This document shows, one piece after another, positions 1 through 9,581 of a DNA stretch of 49,514 nucleotides. Both the position numbers and the translations under genes were made by a program. Each line of letters begins with the position of its first letter. The stretch's first letter is position 1. The notes below the pieces were generated by a model. That model saw only the letters and a list, made by a program, of their open reading frames with translations, made no database searches and was not told the DNA's origin. The DNA comes from Marivirga sp. ANT-B6. GTDB lineage: Bacteria; Bacteroidota; Bacteroidia; Cytophagales; Cyclobacteriaceae. The stretch is taken from assembly GCA_001683905.1 (NCBI GenBank), contig LXQK01000170.1, positions 12,511 to 62,024 on the forward strand. The letters are read 5' to 3'.

Positions 1-48
1 TGATACTATTAATTCCCCAAAGACATAGATTCAATTAAACCCTCAACC

Positions 49-957
49 TTGAAAAAAATTCTTATTAGTGGCGGTTCCGGTTTGGTAGGAACCAGGCTTA
101 CGCAGCTTCTTTTGCTAAAAAATTACCAGGTTTGCCACCTAAGCAGGTCATCATCAGGTCCAACCGGCGTAAAAGTTTTCGTGTGGGATGTCGACAAAGG
201 TTATATTGAGTCGGGTACCTTTGATGGGGTCGACGCGATCGTTCATCTGGCAGGTGCCGGGGTGGCCGAAAAGCGTTGGACCGAAGCGAGAAAGCAGGAA
301 ATATTGGACAGTCGGACCAAATCCTCTGACCTTATCATTCAGGAGCTCGAAAAGACTACCATGAAGCCTAAAGCTTTCATTTCCGCTTCAGCTATAGGAG
401 TTTATGGCTTTGATACGGGAGAGGCGTGGATCAATGAGAACAGCAAGCAAGGGAAAGATTTTCTAGCCCAGGTGACCCAAGCCTGGGAGGCACATGTAGA
501 ACCTGTTGAAGCATTAGGGCTTCGTCTTTTGAAATTCAGAATCGGCGTGGTGCTAAGTAAAGGCGGAGGCGCTTTGGAAAAGATAAGAAAACCTATCATG
601 CTCGGCGCTGGTGCGCCATTAGGAACGGGAAAACAGCTCATGAGTTGGATTCATATAGATGATCTTTGTCGCCTTATCATCTATGGTATTGAAAATCAGG
701 AATTGAAGGGCGTTTTCAATGCTGTAGCGTCGACGCCTGAAACCAACGATGATTTCACCCAAACGGTGGCTAAGATAGAAAAAAAGCCGTTAATACTGCC
801 CAATGTGCCAGCTTTCGCGTTGAAGTTGCTGCTGGGAGAAATGGCCAATATCGTTTTAGGAGGCAATCGTGTTTCTAATCAAAAAATAAGGGATGCAGGA
901 TTCGATTTCCAGTTCGAGGATCTTGAAAATGCCCTGCTTGATGTACTAAAAAAGTAG
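49..957 (+). CDS. TIGR01777-family NAD(P)-dependent epimerase/oxidoreductase (YfcH-like)
   Basis: This is a 302-residue extended short-chain dehydrogenase/reductase. The N-terminus carries the dinucleotide-binding glycine motif GGSGLVGTRL at about residues 8-17. A SASAIGVYG segment follows near residue 114, and a HIDDL segment near residue 203, both typical of the TIGR01777/YfcH family. The length matches the family (about 300 residues). The real substrate of these proteins is not known; they are cytoplasmic and look like nucleotide-sugar epimerases. The start is a TTG, followed directly by Lys-Lys and the first beta strand of the Rossmann fold, so an internal ATG would cut the fold. The gene stands alone before the LOG-family gene. 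Family assignment is secure and function is inferred only. Confidence 0.88.
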   Translation: MKKILISGGSGLVGTRLTQLLLLKNYQVCHLSRSSSGPTGVKVFVWDVDKGYIESGTFDGVDAIVHLAGAGVAEKRWTEARKQEILDSRTKSSDLIIQELEKTTMKPKAFISASAIGVYGFDTGEAWINENSKQGKDFLAQVTQAWEAHVEPVEALGLRLLKFRIGVVLSKGGGALEKIRKPIMLGAGAPLGTGKQLMSWIHIDDLCRLIIYGIENQELKGVFNAVASTPETNDDFTQTVAKIEKKPLILPNVPAFALKLLLGEMANIVLGGNRVSNQKIRDAGFDFQFEDLENALLDVLKK

Positions 958-1035
958 ATTTAAGTGCATAGTGCATCAAAATTACAGGATAGCATAAATT
1001 TTTATAACCAATAAGCAGGCATGATTTATTCTTTC

Positions 1036-1066
1036 TTGTCGTTGTCATTTAGTTATATTAAATTTG
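1036..1066 (+). promoter_or_regulatory. Bacteroidota-type promoter before the LOG-family gene
   Basis: A perfect TAnnTTTG -7 element (TAAATTTG, 1059-1066) lies 20 nt after a TTG (1036-1038) that fits the -33 element. Transcription would begin near 1071-1073. This rules out the in-frame TTG at 1064 as the translation start, because it lies inside the promoter. Confidence 0.6.
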
Positions 1067-1102
1067 TCGCCCTTCATAATGAGGGGAATTAATAAAAAAA
1101 AG

Positions 1103-1939
1103 ATGAGCAGAAATAGTGAGAATGGAAAAAGGCAGTCGGAGATTAACAAGGATAAGCCCGTGGTAAAGCCAGATCCGATGAAGGAAAGTAAGCAGGTAAA
1201 GCCTGAAATGCCCAAGGAGGATGGTGTACAATCAGAAGATGAAAACAGGATACGACAAGCTTTTGCAGACAAAGATTGGAACGAGATAAAAAGCTCAGAC
1301 TCGTGGGCTATCTTTAAGGTGATGGCAGAGTTTGTTGAAGGATTTGAAAAGTTGGCTAAAATAGGCCCCTGTGTTACGATTTTTGGTTCGGCCCGTACGC
1401 TGGACAATCATCCCTATTACGTCATGACAGAAGAAATAGCAGCAAAGCTGGTAAGGCATGGCTATGGTGTGATTACTGGCGGTGGACCGGGTATCATGGA
1501 GGCGGGAAATAAAGGGGCAAGAAGTGAGAACGGAAAATCGGTAGGTCTTAATATTATTCTCCCTTTTGAGCAGTTTAACAACGTATATATTGATGCCGAT
1601 AAGTTGATCAGCTTTGATCATTTTTTTGTGAGAAAGGTGATGTTTGTAAAGTATTCACAGGGTTTTATCGTAATGCCTGGTGGATTTGGAACCCTTGATG
1701 AGCTCTTTGAAGCTTTGACGTTGATACAAACCAAGAAGATAGGCCGTTTCCCTATCGTATTGGTAGGAAAAGATTATTGGGAAGGCTTGTTCAAGTGGAT
1801 TAAAGAAATGGTGCTAACCCAGGAAAAGAATGTCAATGCTGAAGATCTTGATCTGGTTAGCCTGGTTGATAATCCTACCGATGCGGTAAAGGTTATTGAC
1901 GATTTCTATTCAAAATATTTGCTTTCACCAAACTTCTAA
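1103..1939 (+). CDS. LOG-family protein (TIGR00730; nucleoside 5'-monophosphate phosphoribohydrolase type)
   Basis: The protein has the two signature motifs of the LOG/lysine-decarboxylase-like fold: GGGPGIMEAGNKGA and PGGFGTLDE. Members of the family cleave the N-glycosidic bond of (cytokinin) nucleoside monophosphates; many bacterial members are annotated only as TIGR00730. The segment SWAIFKVMAEFVEGFE before the core is typical of the Bacteroidota form. The first 50 or so residues are highly charged (Lys/Glu/Asp rich) and probably disordered. The frame is open from 1064, but a promoter -7 element occupies 1059-1066. The ATG at 1103 has an A-rich leader and is preferred over the ATG at 1079. 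The stop codon touches the start of the next gene, so the two are probably co-transcribed. Confidence 0.85.
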   Translation: MSRNSENGKRQSEINKDKPVVKPDPMKESKQVKPEMPKEDGVQSEDENRIRQAFADKDWNEIKSSDSWAIFKVMAEFVEGFEKLAKIGPCVTIFGSARTLDNHPYYVMTEEIAAKLVRHGYGVITGGGPGIMEAGNKGARSENGKSVGLNIILPFEQFNNVYIDADKLISFDHFFVRKVMFVKYSQGFIVMPGGFGTLDELFEALTLIQTKKIGRFPIVLVGKDYWEGLFKWIKEMVLTQEKNVNAEDLDLVSLVDNPTDAVKVIDDFYSKYLLSPNF

Positions 1940-2872
1940 TTGAAAACATTTCAGCATATACTGCAGATCAGTATCATTTTGGTCTTGGTTGTCTATCTTG
2001 TATATACCAAATTGGCAGATGACAAGCCTTTGCCCCTCGTGGCGCAAGGTGCATATATGGTTCAGGAAGGGAATTTCCTGGTTCCGACATTTGACGTGCC
2101 TCCTACAATGGCATTTGCTGACGAGAAAGTACCCTTACATGATGAGGAGGTAAAACAACGACTTGATAGGGAGCTACATATCAATAGTTATTGGCATTCA
2201 AGTACTATTTTTTTGATAAAACGAGCCAACGAATGGTTTCCACAAATAGAGCCTGTACTGAAGCAAAACAATATCCCGGACGATTTTAAATACATTTCCC
2301 TGATTGAAAGTGGGTTGTTAAATGTGCGGTCTCCCAGTGGTGCTATTGGCTTTTGGCAGATATTAGAAGCGACCGGAAAAGAGCTTGGACTGGAAATCAA
2401 TGAGGAAGTAGATGAGCGTTATCATCCTCTAAAATCTACAGAAGCAGCATCCAAATATTTTTTAAAAGCGTATAACAAATTTGGCAACTGGACTAACGCA
2501 GCAGCCTCGTATAACATCGGGATAAGTGGTTTAAGCAGGATTCTTAGTGAGCAGAAAATGGATTCCTATTATGATCTTTACCTCAATGAGGAAACTGCCA
2601 GGTACATTTTGCGTGTAATAGCTTTAAAAGAAATTATAGAGAATAAAGCAACCTACGGGTACGATGTGCCCGAGAACCAACTTTATCATCCTATACCGCT
2701 GAAAGAGGTGACTGTATCGGAAGATATTCCGGATTTGGTGAAGTTTGCTTTGGAGCAAGGGGTATCTTATAAGGTGCTTAAACATTATAATCCATGGCTT
2801 CGTCAAAAAACGTTGACCATAAAAAAGGGTGGCGGTTCTTACACCATCCTTATTCCTGCTTCTGACAATTAA
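1940..2872 (+). CDS. Membrane-anchored lytic murein transglycosylase (SLT domain, MltD-like)
   Basis: This is a 310-residue cell-wall hydrolase. An N-terminal hydrophobic segment (about residues 8-22) acts as signal peptide or anchor. The SLT catalytic domain spans about residues 95-230. It contains the ESG motif with the catalytic glutamate (SLIESGLLN), then SGAIGFWQI and ASYNIG. The C-terminal 60 residues (NPWLRQKTLTIKKGG, then a strand ending ILIPA) look like a degenerate LysM-type peptidoglycan-binding module. The enzyme would cleave the MurNAc-GlcNAc bond with formation of 1,6-anhydro ends in the periplasm. The TTG start follows the previous stop codon without a gap, which suggests translational coupling to the LOG-family gene. 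Confidence 0.87.
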   Translation: MKTFQHILQISIILVLVVYLVYTKLADDKPLPLVAQGAYMVQEGNFLVPTFDVPPTMAFADEKVPLHDEEVKQRLDRELHINSYWHSSTIFLIKRANEWFPQIEPVLKQNNIPDDFKYISLIESGLLNVRSPSGAIGFWQILEATGKELGLEINEEVDERYHPLKSTEAASKYFLKAYNKFGNWTNAAASYNIGISGLSRILSEQKMDSYYDLYLNEETARYILRVIALKEIIENKATYGYDVPENQLYHPIPLKEVTVSEDIPDLVKFALEQGVSYKVLKHYNPWLRQKTLTIKKGGGSYTILIPASDN

Positions 2873-2937
2873 GGTTATTCGAAACTGGTCATGTCTTTCC
2901 AGGTGCCGGAAGATCAAATTACAAGTATTACATTAAC

Positions 2938-5832
2938 ATGGTGAAGTTGAAGGAAAACGTAGAGATCATAAAGGAAGAAAATATAGATTTTTCAGATGCC
3001 AGTGGGCATGATTATATTGAGGTATTTGGTGCCCGGGAGCATAACCTGAAGAATATCGACATCAAATTTCCCCGTAACAAGCTGGTCGTTATTACCGGTA
3101 TTTCAGGAAGCGGCAAATCGTCGCTGGCCTTCGACACGATATATGCTGAAGGCCAACGACGGTATATGGAAAGCTTTTCTGCTTATGCCCGATCTTTTAT
3201 CGGCGACCTGGAGAGGCCCGATGTAGATAAAATCAACGGGCTGAGTCCTGTTATTTCTATTGAACAGAAGACCACGTCGAAAAACCCGCGCTCTACAGTC
3301 GGGACGGTCACTGAGATCTACGATTTTATGCGTCTCTTATTTGCGCGCGCCTCAGATGCTTTCTCTTACCTGACAGGGGAGAAAATGACCCGGCAATCGG
3401 AAGATCAGATTTTAGCGCATATCCTCAAAAATTACACCGGACAAAAGCTGGTAGTGCTTGCGCCGGTCGTAAAAGGAAGGAAGGGACACTACAGGGAATT
3501 GTTCCTGCAGATCAGGAAGATGGGATTTTCCAAGGTGCGGATAGACGGTGAAGTGATGGATATGGTGGCGAAAATGCAGGTAGACAGGTACAAAACCCAT
3601 GATATAGAAATCGTTATCGACAGGCTGGTCGTAAGCCAAGAAGACAAGTTTAGGATAAGCCAGTCGCTGAAGACGGCTTTGAACCATGGCAAAGGCATTA
3701 TGATGGTTTTGGATGAAAAAAATAATCCGGATCATTTTTCGAAGTTTCTGATGGATCCGAAAACGGGGCTTGCCTATGATGAACCTGCACCAAATTCCTT
3801 TTCTTTCAATTCCCCTTATGGCGCTTGCCCTACCTGCAATGGGCTGGGCCAGATTGAAGAAATTACCCCTGACTCCGTTATTCCTGACCCAGAGCTAAGC
3901 ATTAGCCGGGGTGGTATTGCACCACTGGGAGAGTTCCGTGATATTTGGATATTTAAAAAAATTCAGGCCATCCTGAAGCGGTATAAGGTGAATCTAACCA
4001 CGCCAATCAAGGATATCCCTTTGGAGGTGATGGACGTCATTCTTTTTGGCGATAGTGTACCAGTAGCCGTTAAGTCCGTGAAATATCCTGGTACCGACTG
4101 GAACACGCAGTTTGAAGGGATCATCAAGTTTCTGGAAAAGCAAAAGGAAACGGGTTCTGACAAGATACAAAGCTGGATTAAAGATTATACGCAAAGCAAG
4201 TTGTGCGCTACCTGCCATGGTGGTAGGCTAAAAATAGAATCGCTTCATTTCAAGATAGATAACAAAAATATTGCTGAGCTGGCCATGCTTGATATAGCCC
4301 AGCTACATACCTGGTTTGATGGTTTGGAGAGCAGGCTGAGTGAGAAGCAGAATCTGATAGCCGCTGAAGTTTTAAAGGAGATTCGTAAAAGAATAGGCTT
4401 TTTACTGGATGTGGGGCTTCACTACCTTAGCCTTAACAGGCCGCTGAGAACACTCTCAGGGGGCGAGGCACAGCGTATTCGCCTGGCTACACAGATAGGA
4501 ACGCAGCTGGTGGGCGTATTATATATCCTGGATGAACCAAGTATTGGGTTGCACCAAAGGGATAACGTGAAATTGATCAGCGCCCTGAAAGACTTACGCG
4601 ATATAGGCAATTCAGTCATTGTTGTGGAGCATGATAAGGATATGATGCTGGAATCTGATTATATCATTGATATTGGCCCGGGTGCCGGGCGTCATGGTGG
4701 TGAGATTGTCGCTGCAGGGCCGCCCGCGGATTTTCTGCAGACGCAAAGCCTTACGTCGGCCTACCTGAAGCGAGAGGTAAACATAGCACTGCCAGAGAAA
4801 AGAAGGAAAGGTACGGGAAAATGGCTAAAACTGGCAGGAGCAACAGGCAACAACCTGAAAAATGTTACACTGAAGATTCCGCTGGGGACGATGGTAAGTG
4901 TAACCGGCGTATCAGGAAGCGGAAAGTCGACCTTGATCCATGATACATTATTTCCTATTCTAAATCAATTTTTTTACCGGTCGAAAACAGAACCCATGCC
5001 CTATGCTTCGTTTGAGGGGCTAAAAGAGCTGGATAAGGTAATAGAAGTAGACCAGTCGCCGATCGGAAGAACGCCGAGGTCTAACCCGGCCACCTATACG
5101 GGGGTATTTACAAATATTCGTGCCTTATATACGGAGCTGCCTGAGGCAAAAATCAGGGGCTATAAGCCTGGCAGATTCTCCTTTAACGTAAAGGGCGGGC
5201 GCTGCGAAACATGCGAAGGCGCAGGGATGAAGCTGATAGAAATGGATTTCCTTCCCGATGTTTTGGTGCCCTGCGAGACCTGTAAAGGTAAGAGATATAA
5301 CCGCGAAACGCTGGAAGTACGTTTTAAAGGTAAATCCATATCCGACGTGCTGGATATGACGGTAGAACAAGCCACAGAATTTTTTGAAAATATGCCACAT
5401 ATCAACCGAAAAATACAAACGCTAAATGATGTCGGCCTGGGATATATCACGCTAGGCCAGCATGCGACTACATTGTCTGGCGGCGAGGCACAGCGCGTGA
5501 AGCTGGCAACAGAATTGTCTAAAAAAGATACAGGTAAAACCTTTTACATCTTGGATGAACCAACTACCGGGCTTCACTTTCAAGACATACAACACCTTTT
5601 GGATGTGTTGAATAAATTGGTAGATAAAGGCAACTCTGTTTTGATCATTGAGCACAATCTGGATGTCATCAAAGTAAGTGATTATATTGTTGACTTAGGG
5701 CCCGAAGGCGGTGATCAGGGAGGAAATATTGTATGCCAGGGAACGCCTGAGGAGGTTGCAAAAAATAAGAAAAGCTATACAGCAATTTATCTAAGGGAAG
5801 AATTGTCTTTTGCGGGAAAAAAGAAGGTGTAA
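2938..5832 (+). CDS. uvrA: UvrABC excinuclease subunit A
   Basis: This 964-residue damage-recognition ATPase of nucleotide excision repair has two ABC ATPase halves. Half one has Walker A GISGSGKS (about 54-61) and signature LSGGEAQR (about 506). Half two has Walker A GVSGSGKS (about 656) and a second LSGGEAQR (about 846). Two Cys-rich zinc modules are visible: CPTCNG (about 296) with CATCHG (about 422), and CETCEG with CETCKG (about 754-780). The position where many UvrA proteins have another CxxC pair (about 271) reads LMDPKTG, with no cysteine. UvrA works with UvrB and UvrC; uvrC lies at 23.6-25.4 kb in the same window. The ATG start fits the N-terminus of the family. A strong terminator follows. 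Confidence 0.97.
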   Translation: MVKLKENVEIIKEENIDFSDASGHDYIEVFGAREHNLKNIDIKFPRNKLVVITGISGSGKSSLAFDTIYAEGQRRYMESFSAYARSFIGDLERPDVDKINGLSPVISIEQKTTSKNPRSTVGTVTEIYDFMRLLFARASDAFSYLTGEKMTRQSEDQILAHILKNYTGQKLVVLAPVVKGRKGHYRELFLQIRKMGFSKVRIDGEVMDMVAKMQVDRYKTHDIEIVIDRLVVSQEDKFRISQSLKTALNHGKGIMMVLDEKNNPDHFSKFLMDPKTGLAYDEPAPNSFSFNSPYGACPTCNGLGQIEEITPDSVIPDPELSISRGGIAPLGEFRDIWIFKKIQAILKRYKVNLTTPIKDIPLEVMDVILFGDSVPVAVKSVKYPGTDWNTQFEGIIKFLEKQKETGSDKIQSWIKDYTQSKLCATCHGGRLKIESLHFKIDNKNIAELAMLDIAQLHTWFDGLESRLSEKQNLIAAEVLKEIRKRIGFLLDVGLHYLSLNRPLRTLSGGEAQRIRLATQIGTQLVGVLYILDEPSIGLHQRDNVKLISALKDLRDIGNSVIVVEHDKDMMLESDYIIDIGPGAGRHGGEIVAAGPPADFLQTQSLTSAYLKREVNIALPEKRRKGTGKWLKLAGATGNNLKNVTLKIPLGTMVSVTGVSGSGKSTLIHDTLFPILNQFFYRSKTEPMPYASFEGLKELDKVIEVDQSPIGRTPRSNPATYTGVFTNIRALYTELPEAKIRGYKPGRFSFNVKGGRCETCEGAGMKLIEMDFLPDVLVPCETCKGKRYNRETLEVRFKGKSISDVLDMTVEQATEFFENMPHINRKIQTLNDVGLGYITLGQHATTLSGGEAQRVKLATELSKKDTGKTFYILDEPTTGLHFQDIQHLLDVLNKLVDKGNSVLIIEHNLDVIKVSDYIVDLGPEGGDQGGNIVCQGTPEEVAKNKKSYTAIYLREELSFAGKKKV

Positions 5833-5837
5833 AAAAA

Positions 5838-5870
5838 AAAGAAAATGCCACCAAAGGCGGCATTTTCTTT
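5838..5870 (+). terminator. Rho-independent terminator after uvrA
   Basis: A perfect 12-bp stem (AAAGAAAATGCC, 5838-5849, with its complement at 5859-5870) and a 9-nt loop lie directly after the uvrA stop codon. The right arm ends in TTTCTTT. Confidence 0.8.
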
Positions 5871-6178
5871 AACCAAAACATTAAATATCAACTATGAATA
5901 ATCTGTATATGCATAATCGTAAAATAACATCAAAAGGTTCCGATTTTTAACAAAAATATTTAAGATTTTTTTAGCAAAAGCGCAACGAACTGATGTGTAA
6001 TCTTAAGAATGACAAAATACCTATAATTTCAACGACGATAGTTGCTAAATTCTCAAAATCAGCATCTTTTATGACATACATAGCTTGATAAGTCTTGATA
6101 AAAATCCTTTATATTCATAACTAAATGTCTGTAAATTTGTAGATATAACAGCGATCAAATTTAATAAACCAAAAAATA
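5871..6178. other. Non-coding AT-rich gap between uvrA terminator and NADH dehydrogenase
   Basis: I see no convincing reading frame here. The only recognisable signal is a -7-like TAAATTTG near the right end, annotated separately. The rest is AT-rich without clear repeats. Confidence 0.6.
6108..6139 (+). promoter_or_regulatory. Probable Bacteroidota promoter before NDH-2
   Basis: A perfect TAnnTTTG element (TAAATTTG, 6132-6139) is preceded, 21 nt earlier, by a weak TTT (6108-6110) in the -33 place. Transcription would begin near 6145, giving a leader of about 35 nt. Confidence 0.45.
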
Positions 6179-7498
6179 ATGATTACCTCAGAACATCAAT
6201 CCATAGAAATTCCAAGGTCGAAAAATCCCCGTTTTGTAATTATCGGCGGGGGCTTTGGTGGTATTGAAATGGCTAAAATGTTGAAAAATAAGAAAGCACA
6301 GGTAGTTTTACTGGACAGACATAATTACCACACATTTATTCCGCTGTTGTATCAGGTAGCTACTGCGGGTTTAGAGCCTGACTCTATTGCCGAACCGTTA
6401 CGGAAAATAATAGAAAACACAAAAGATTTTTACTTTAGGATGGCGAAGGTAGATAGGATCAATCCGGAGGAGAAGACGGTTTCCACGGCTGTAGGTGATT
6501 TACCTTATGATTACCTGATTATTGCCACCGGATCAAAAACGAATTATTTTGGAAACGAATCCATCTATAAAAAGGCCTTTCCACTGAAGCAGATCACGCA
6601 GGCTCTGGACCTTCGTAGCCAAATTCTTCAGAATTTTGAAAAAGCGGTGCAGACAAAAAATGAAGATGTGCGTCAAAGTCTGATGAACTTTGTGGTGGTA
6701 GGCGGTGGGCCTACAGGTGTAGAGGTGTCGGGTGCCTTGGGCGAATTAAAGAAGCAGGTTTTACCGCAAGATTACCCCGAGCTGGACTTTGACATGATGA
6801 ATATCTACCTTATAGAAGGGCTGCCCCGCCTGCTGAGTGGGATGTCGGACTATGCGGGTAATAAGGCTTTGGAATACCTTAAGCGGTTCGGGGTGACGGT
6901 ACAACTGGAGAAGATGGTAAAAGCATACGATGGCACAGAGGTTGTGTTTTCGGATGATACTAAACTTAAAACACAGACCCTGATATGGGCGGCTGGTGTG
7001 AAAGGTAATATCATCGATGGGCTAGATGAAAAAAGTATCGAGCGTGACAGGCTCATCGTTGACGAGTACAATAGAGTAGAAGGATATGACGATATTTTTG
7101 CCGTAGGAGATATTGCGTCTATGAAGACAGCTAAATTTCCCAAAGGTCATCCGATGCTTGCACCGGTAGCCATACAGCAGGGAAAACACCTGGGAGAAAA
7201 TATTGTAAGAATAACAGAAAATAAGCCTTTAAAACCCTTTACATATTTAGATAAAGGATACATGGCTACAGTAGGCAGAAAAAAGGCCGTAGTAGACCTG
7301 CCCGGGGGCTTGAAACTTGGGGGCTTTTTGGCTTGGATCACCTGGATGTTTATCCATATATTCTACCTTATTGGATTTAGAAACAAACTGGTCGTATTTA
7401 GCAACTGGGTATGGAACTATTTCACCTACGACCGGGGAATACGATTGATCATCCGACCCTTCGATATCGAGAAAAAGTCACAGGAAATTAATGATTAG
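6179..7498 (+). CDS. ndh: Type II NADH dehydrogenase (NAD(P)/FAD-dependent oxidoreductase)
   Basis: This 439-residue flavoprotein would oxidise NADH and reduce quinone without pumping protons. The FAD-binding motif IIGGGFGGIEMA is at about residues 21-32. The NADH-binding motif VVVGGGPTGVEVSGA is at about 174-188. The second FAD contact, YDDIFAVGDIA, is near 300. The C-terminal 70 residues include an amphipathic, aromatic-rich stretch (WITWMFIHIFYLIGF and WNYFTYDRG) typical of NDH-2, which holds the protein on the inner face of the membrane. The length fits the family. The gene appears monocistronic, with its own promoter and no strong terminator visible after it. Confidence 0.9.
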   Translation: MITSEHQSIEIPRSKNPRFVIIGGGFGGIEMAKMLKNKKAQVVLLDRHNYHTFIPLLYQVATAGLEPDSIAEPLRKIIENTKDFYFRMAKVDRINPEEKTVSTAVGDLPYDYLIIATGSKTNYFGNESIYKKAFPLKQITQALDLRSQILQNFEKAVQTKNEDVRQSLMNFVVVGGGPTGVEVSGALGELKKQVLPQDYPELDFDMMNIYLIEGLPRLLSGMSDYAGNKALEYLKRFGVTVQLEKMVKAYDGTEVVFSDDTKLKTQTLIWAAGVKGNIIDGLDEKSIERDRLIVDEYNRVEGYDDIFAVGDIASMKTAKFPKGHPMLAPVAIQQGKHLGENIVRITENKPLKPFTYLDKGYMATVGRKKAVVDLPGGLKLGGFLAWITWMFIHIFYLIGFRNKLVVFSNWVWNYFTYDRGIRLIIRPFDIEKKSQEIND

Positions 7499-7681
7499 TG
7501 CATAACCTTCCTTTGAAATGGGGCTGCAGCAAAAAGGTACGTAGCCTCATCACTTCAATAGTTTCCAATTATTGCCTTAATTTTCCCTTTATAAAATAAT
7601 CCTTTACTTCTGCCGCGTTTATAATTAATTTTATGGCTAGCGTAACTGCATGCCTTTACTTTATCGATTGTGCATTACGAG

Positions 7682-7710
7682 TTGCATTCCAGTAACGATC
7701 GTTACTTTAG
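7682..7710 (+). promoter_or_regulatory. Promoter with embedded 16-bp palindrome before LytS-like kinase
   Basis: A TTG (7682-7684) and TACTTTAG (7703-7710, one mismatch to TAnnTTTG) are spaced 18 nt apart. Between and overlapping them is a perfect 16-bp palindrome, AGTAACGATCGTTACT (7691-7706). A dimeric regulator bound there would block polymerase, so it looks like an operator. Confidence 0.5.
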
Positions 7711-7725
7711 TAATTTTACTTTTCA

Positions 7726-8754
7726 ATGAATAAAAAGCGCGTTTATTGGTTTTGTCAGATTATCGGGTGGTCGATGTTTGTGCTTATCAATAGTTTTATT
7801 GCTATATCAGAGCAAAAACTAGACGCCAATTACCTGATAAGTTTAATATTGCAAACCCTATATTTCATTGCTTCCACTCACTTTTTTCGCTACATCATCA
7901 TTAAAAGGGGCTGGTTAAGGTTGTACATGGCCCAATTGATTCCGAAGGTTTTTATGTCGGTCGCAGCCCTGGCTGTTATCAATTACTGTGTGCTTTTAAT
8001 GATCACTTACCTGCTCGACGAGTTCAACCTCGAGCTAGGCATCAACATTACCTATATCCTTTTTAATATATTCTCGAGCATGGTACTTTACCTGCTATGG
8101 TCGCTCATCTATTTTATGTATCATTATGTAGAAAACTACAATACATCGTTAAAATACGACGCTTCTATTAATGAGATCAAGCTAAACCAGCTAAAGTCGC
8201 AGCTAAATCCTCACTTTATCTTCAACGCACTGAATAGCATCAGGGCTCTGGTAAATGAAGATCCTGCAAAGGCCAAAAGCGCTATCACCCAGCTTTCCAA
8301 TATCTTAAGAAACTCACTAATCATGGATAAGCAAAAGCTGATTCATTTTAACGATGAGTTGCGGACGGTCAAAGATTACCTTGAGCTCGAAAGTATCAGG
8401 TTTGAAGAAAGATTACGAACCGAAATGATAATCGATCCGCTGTCTGAAACCTTCCGGGTACCACCATTGATGATGCAGACGCTGGTGGAAAATGGTATAA
8501 AACACGGGATTTCGACTTTAGTTGATGGTGGCTGGATAAAGATAAATACGATAGTGAGCGATGGCATATTGCTGATCCATATCAGGAATAGTGGCCAATA
8601 TGTGAATGGCATGCAAAAGGAATATGGTGGGTTAGGTTTGGAAAACACCAGAGAGCGACTCAAGTTAATTTATGGCGACGGCGCTACATTTTCTATAAAG
8701 AATGAAAGCAATAATTGTGTTTTAACAGAGGTGAAAATTCCGGAGATGAAGTGA
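7726..8754 (+). CDS. LytS/YehU-type sensor histidine kinase (His_kinase, PF06580)
   Basis: The 342-residue protein has four predicted membrane helices in the first 135 residues, with no obvious periplasmic domain. A short linker leads to the His_kinase domain with QLNPHFIFNALNSIR. The His near residue 163 is the phosphate acceptor, and the motif NPHFIFN is diagnostic of the family. The ATPase part shows an N-box (LVENGIKHG, about 255) and a G-box (YGGLGLENTRERL, about 299). The partner regulator begins 86 nt downstream, so the two form a two-component pair. The signal is unknown. The ATG is well placed after the promoter. Confidence 0.9.
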   Translation: MNKKRVYWFCQIIGWSMFVLINSFIAISEQKLDANYLISLILQTLYFIASTHFFRYIIIKRGWLRLYMAQLIPKVFMSVAALAVINYCVLLMITYLLDEFNLELGINITYILFNIFSSMVLYLLWSLIYFMYHYVENYNTSLKYDASINEIKLNQLKSQLNPHFIFNALNSIRALVNEDPAKAKSAITQLSNILRNSLIMDKQKLIHFNDELRTVKDYLELESIRFEERLRTEMIIDPLSETFRVPPLMMQTLVENGIKHGISTLVDGGWIKINTIVSDGILLIHIRNSGQYVNGMQKEYGGLGLENTRERLKLIYGDGATFSIKNESNNCVLTEVKIPEMK

Positions 8755-8840
8755 TAAAATTTCTTGACCTGAGTTCAGCGCTTCCTTTAAGGGTGGCTTA
8801 AATTAAAATAAAAATTTTTTACTTTTTAAATAGAAAAGCT

Positions 8841-9566
8841 ATGAAAGTATTAATCATTGATGATGAAAGATTGGCGCGTAAAGAGCTGGTATCGCTGTTG
8901 GAGGACTTTGACGAACTCGAAATTGTGGGGGAAGCGGTGAATGTTGAAGATGCTTTTGAGAAAATAAATACTTTAAAACCTGATCTGCTATTTTTGGACA
9001 TACAAATGCCTGGGAAAACCGGTTTTGACTTGTTGGAAATGCTCGATGATGTGCCAAAAGTAATTTTTACTACAGCTTACGATGAGTTTGCCCTGCGTGC
9101 TTTCGAAGTAAATGCTTTGGATTATTTGCTAAAGCCTATACAACCCGAGCGACTCAAGGAAAGCCTGCAGAAAATAGAAAGGATAACAAAGCCTAAAGAG
9201 GTACCTGTTGAAGAAGGGAGCTTCAAGAAATTAGGGTTGAGTGATCAAGTTTTTGTTAAAGACGGGGATAAATGCTGGTTTGTCCGGCTTTCGGAAATTC
9301 GCCTTTTTGAATCCGAGGGAAATTATATCAAGGTTTATTTCGAAAATTATAAGCCGATGATCCACAAGTCATTGAATGCCCTGGATGAGCGGCTGGATGA
9401 CCGAACTTTTTTCAGGGCGAGTCGAAAACATGTCATCAACCTGAACTGGGTAGAAGGGATCGAGCAGTGGTTTAATGGGGGCCTGATGGTCAAATTAAAA
9501 GGTGGAGAAAAAGTGGAAGTGAGCCGTCGGCAGGCAGCCAAGTTTAAGGATATGATGAGCTTGTAG
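8841..9566 (+). CDS. LytTR-family response regulator
   Basis: This is a 241-residue DNA-binding response regulator. The receiver domain (about 1-118) has the acidic pair D7/D8, the phospho-acceptor D53 in FLDIQMPG, and the conserved Lys in LLKPIQP near 103. A LytTR DNA-binding domain follows (about 140-240), with FESEGNYIKVYF, SLNALDERL and FFRASRKHVINL as recognisable segments. It is the partner of the histidine kinase upstream. Its targets are unknown. The ATG is preceded by an A/T-rich leader. Confidence 0.92.
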   Translation: MKVLIIDDERLARKELVSLLEDFDELEIVGEAVNVEDAFEKINTLKPDLLFLDIQMPGKTGFDLLEMLDDVPKVIFTTAYDEFALRAFEVNALDYLLKPIQPERLKESLQKIERITKPKEVPVEEGSFKKLGLSDQVFVKDGDKCWFVRLSEIRLFESEGNYIKVYFENYKPMIHKSLNALDERLDDRTFFRASRKHVINLNWVEGIEQWFNGGLMVKLKGGEKVEVSRRQAAKFKDMMSL

Positions 9567-9581
9567 GCAGTAAATATCTTC

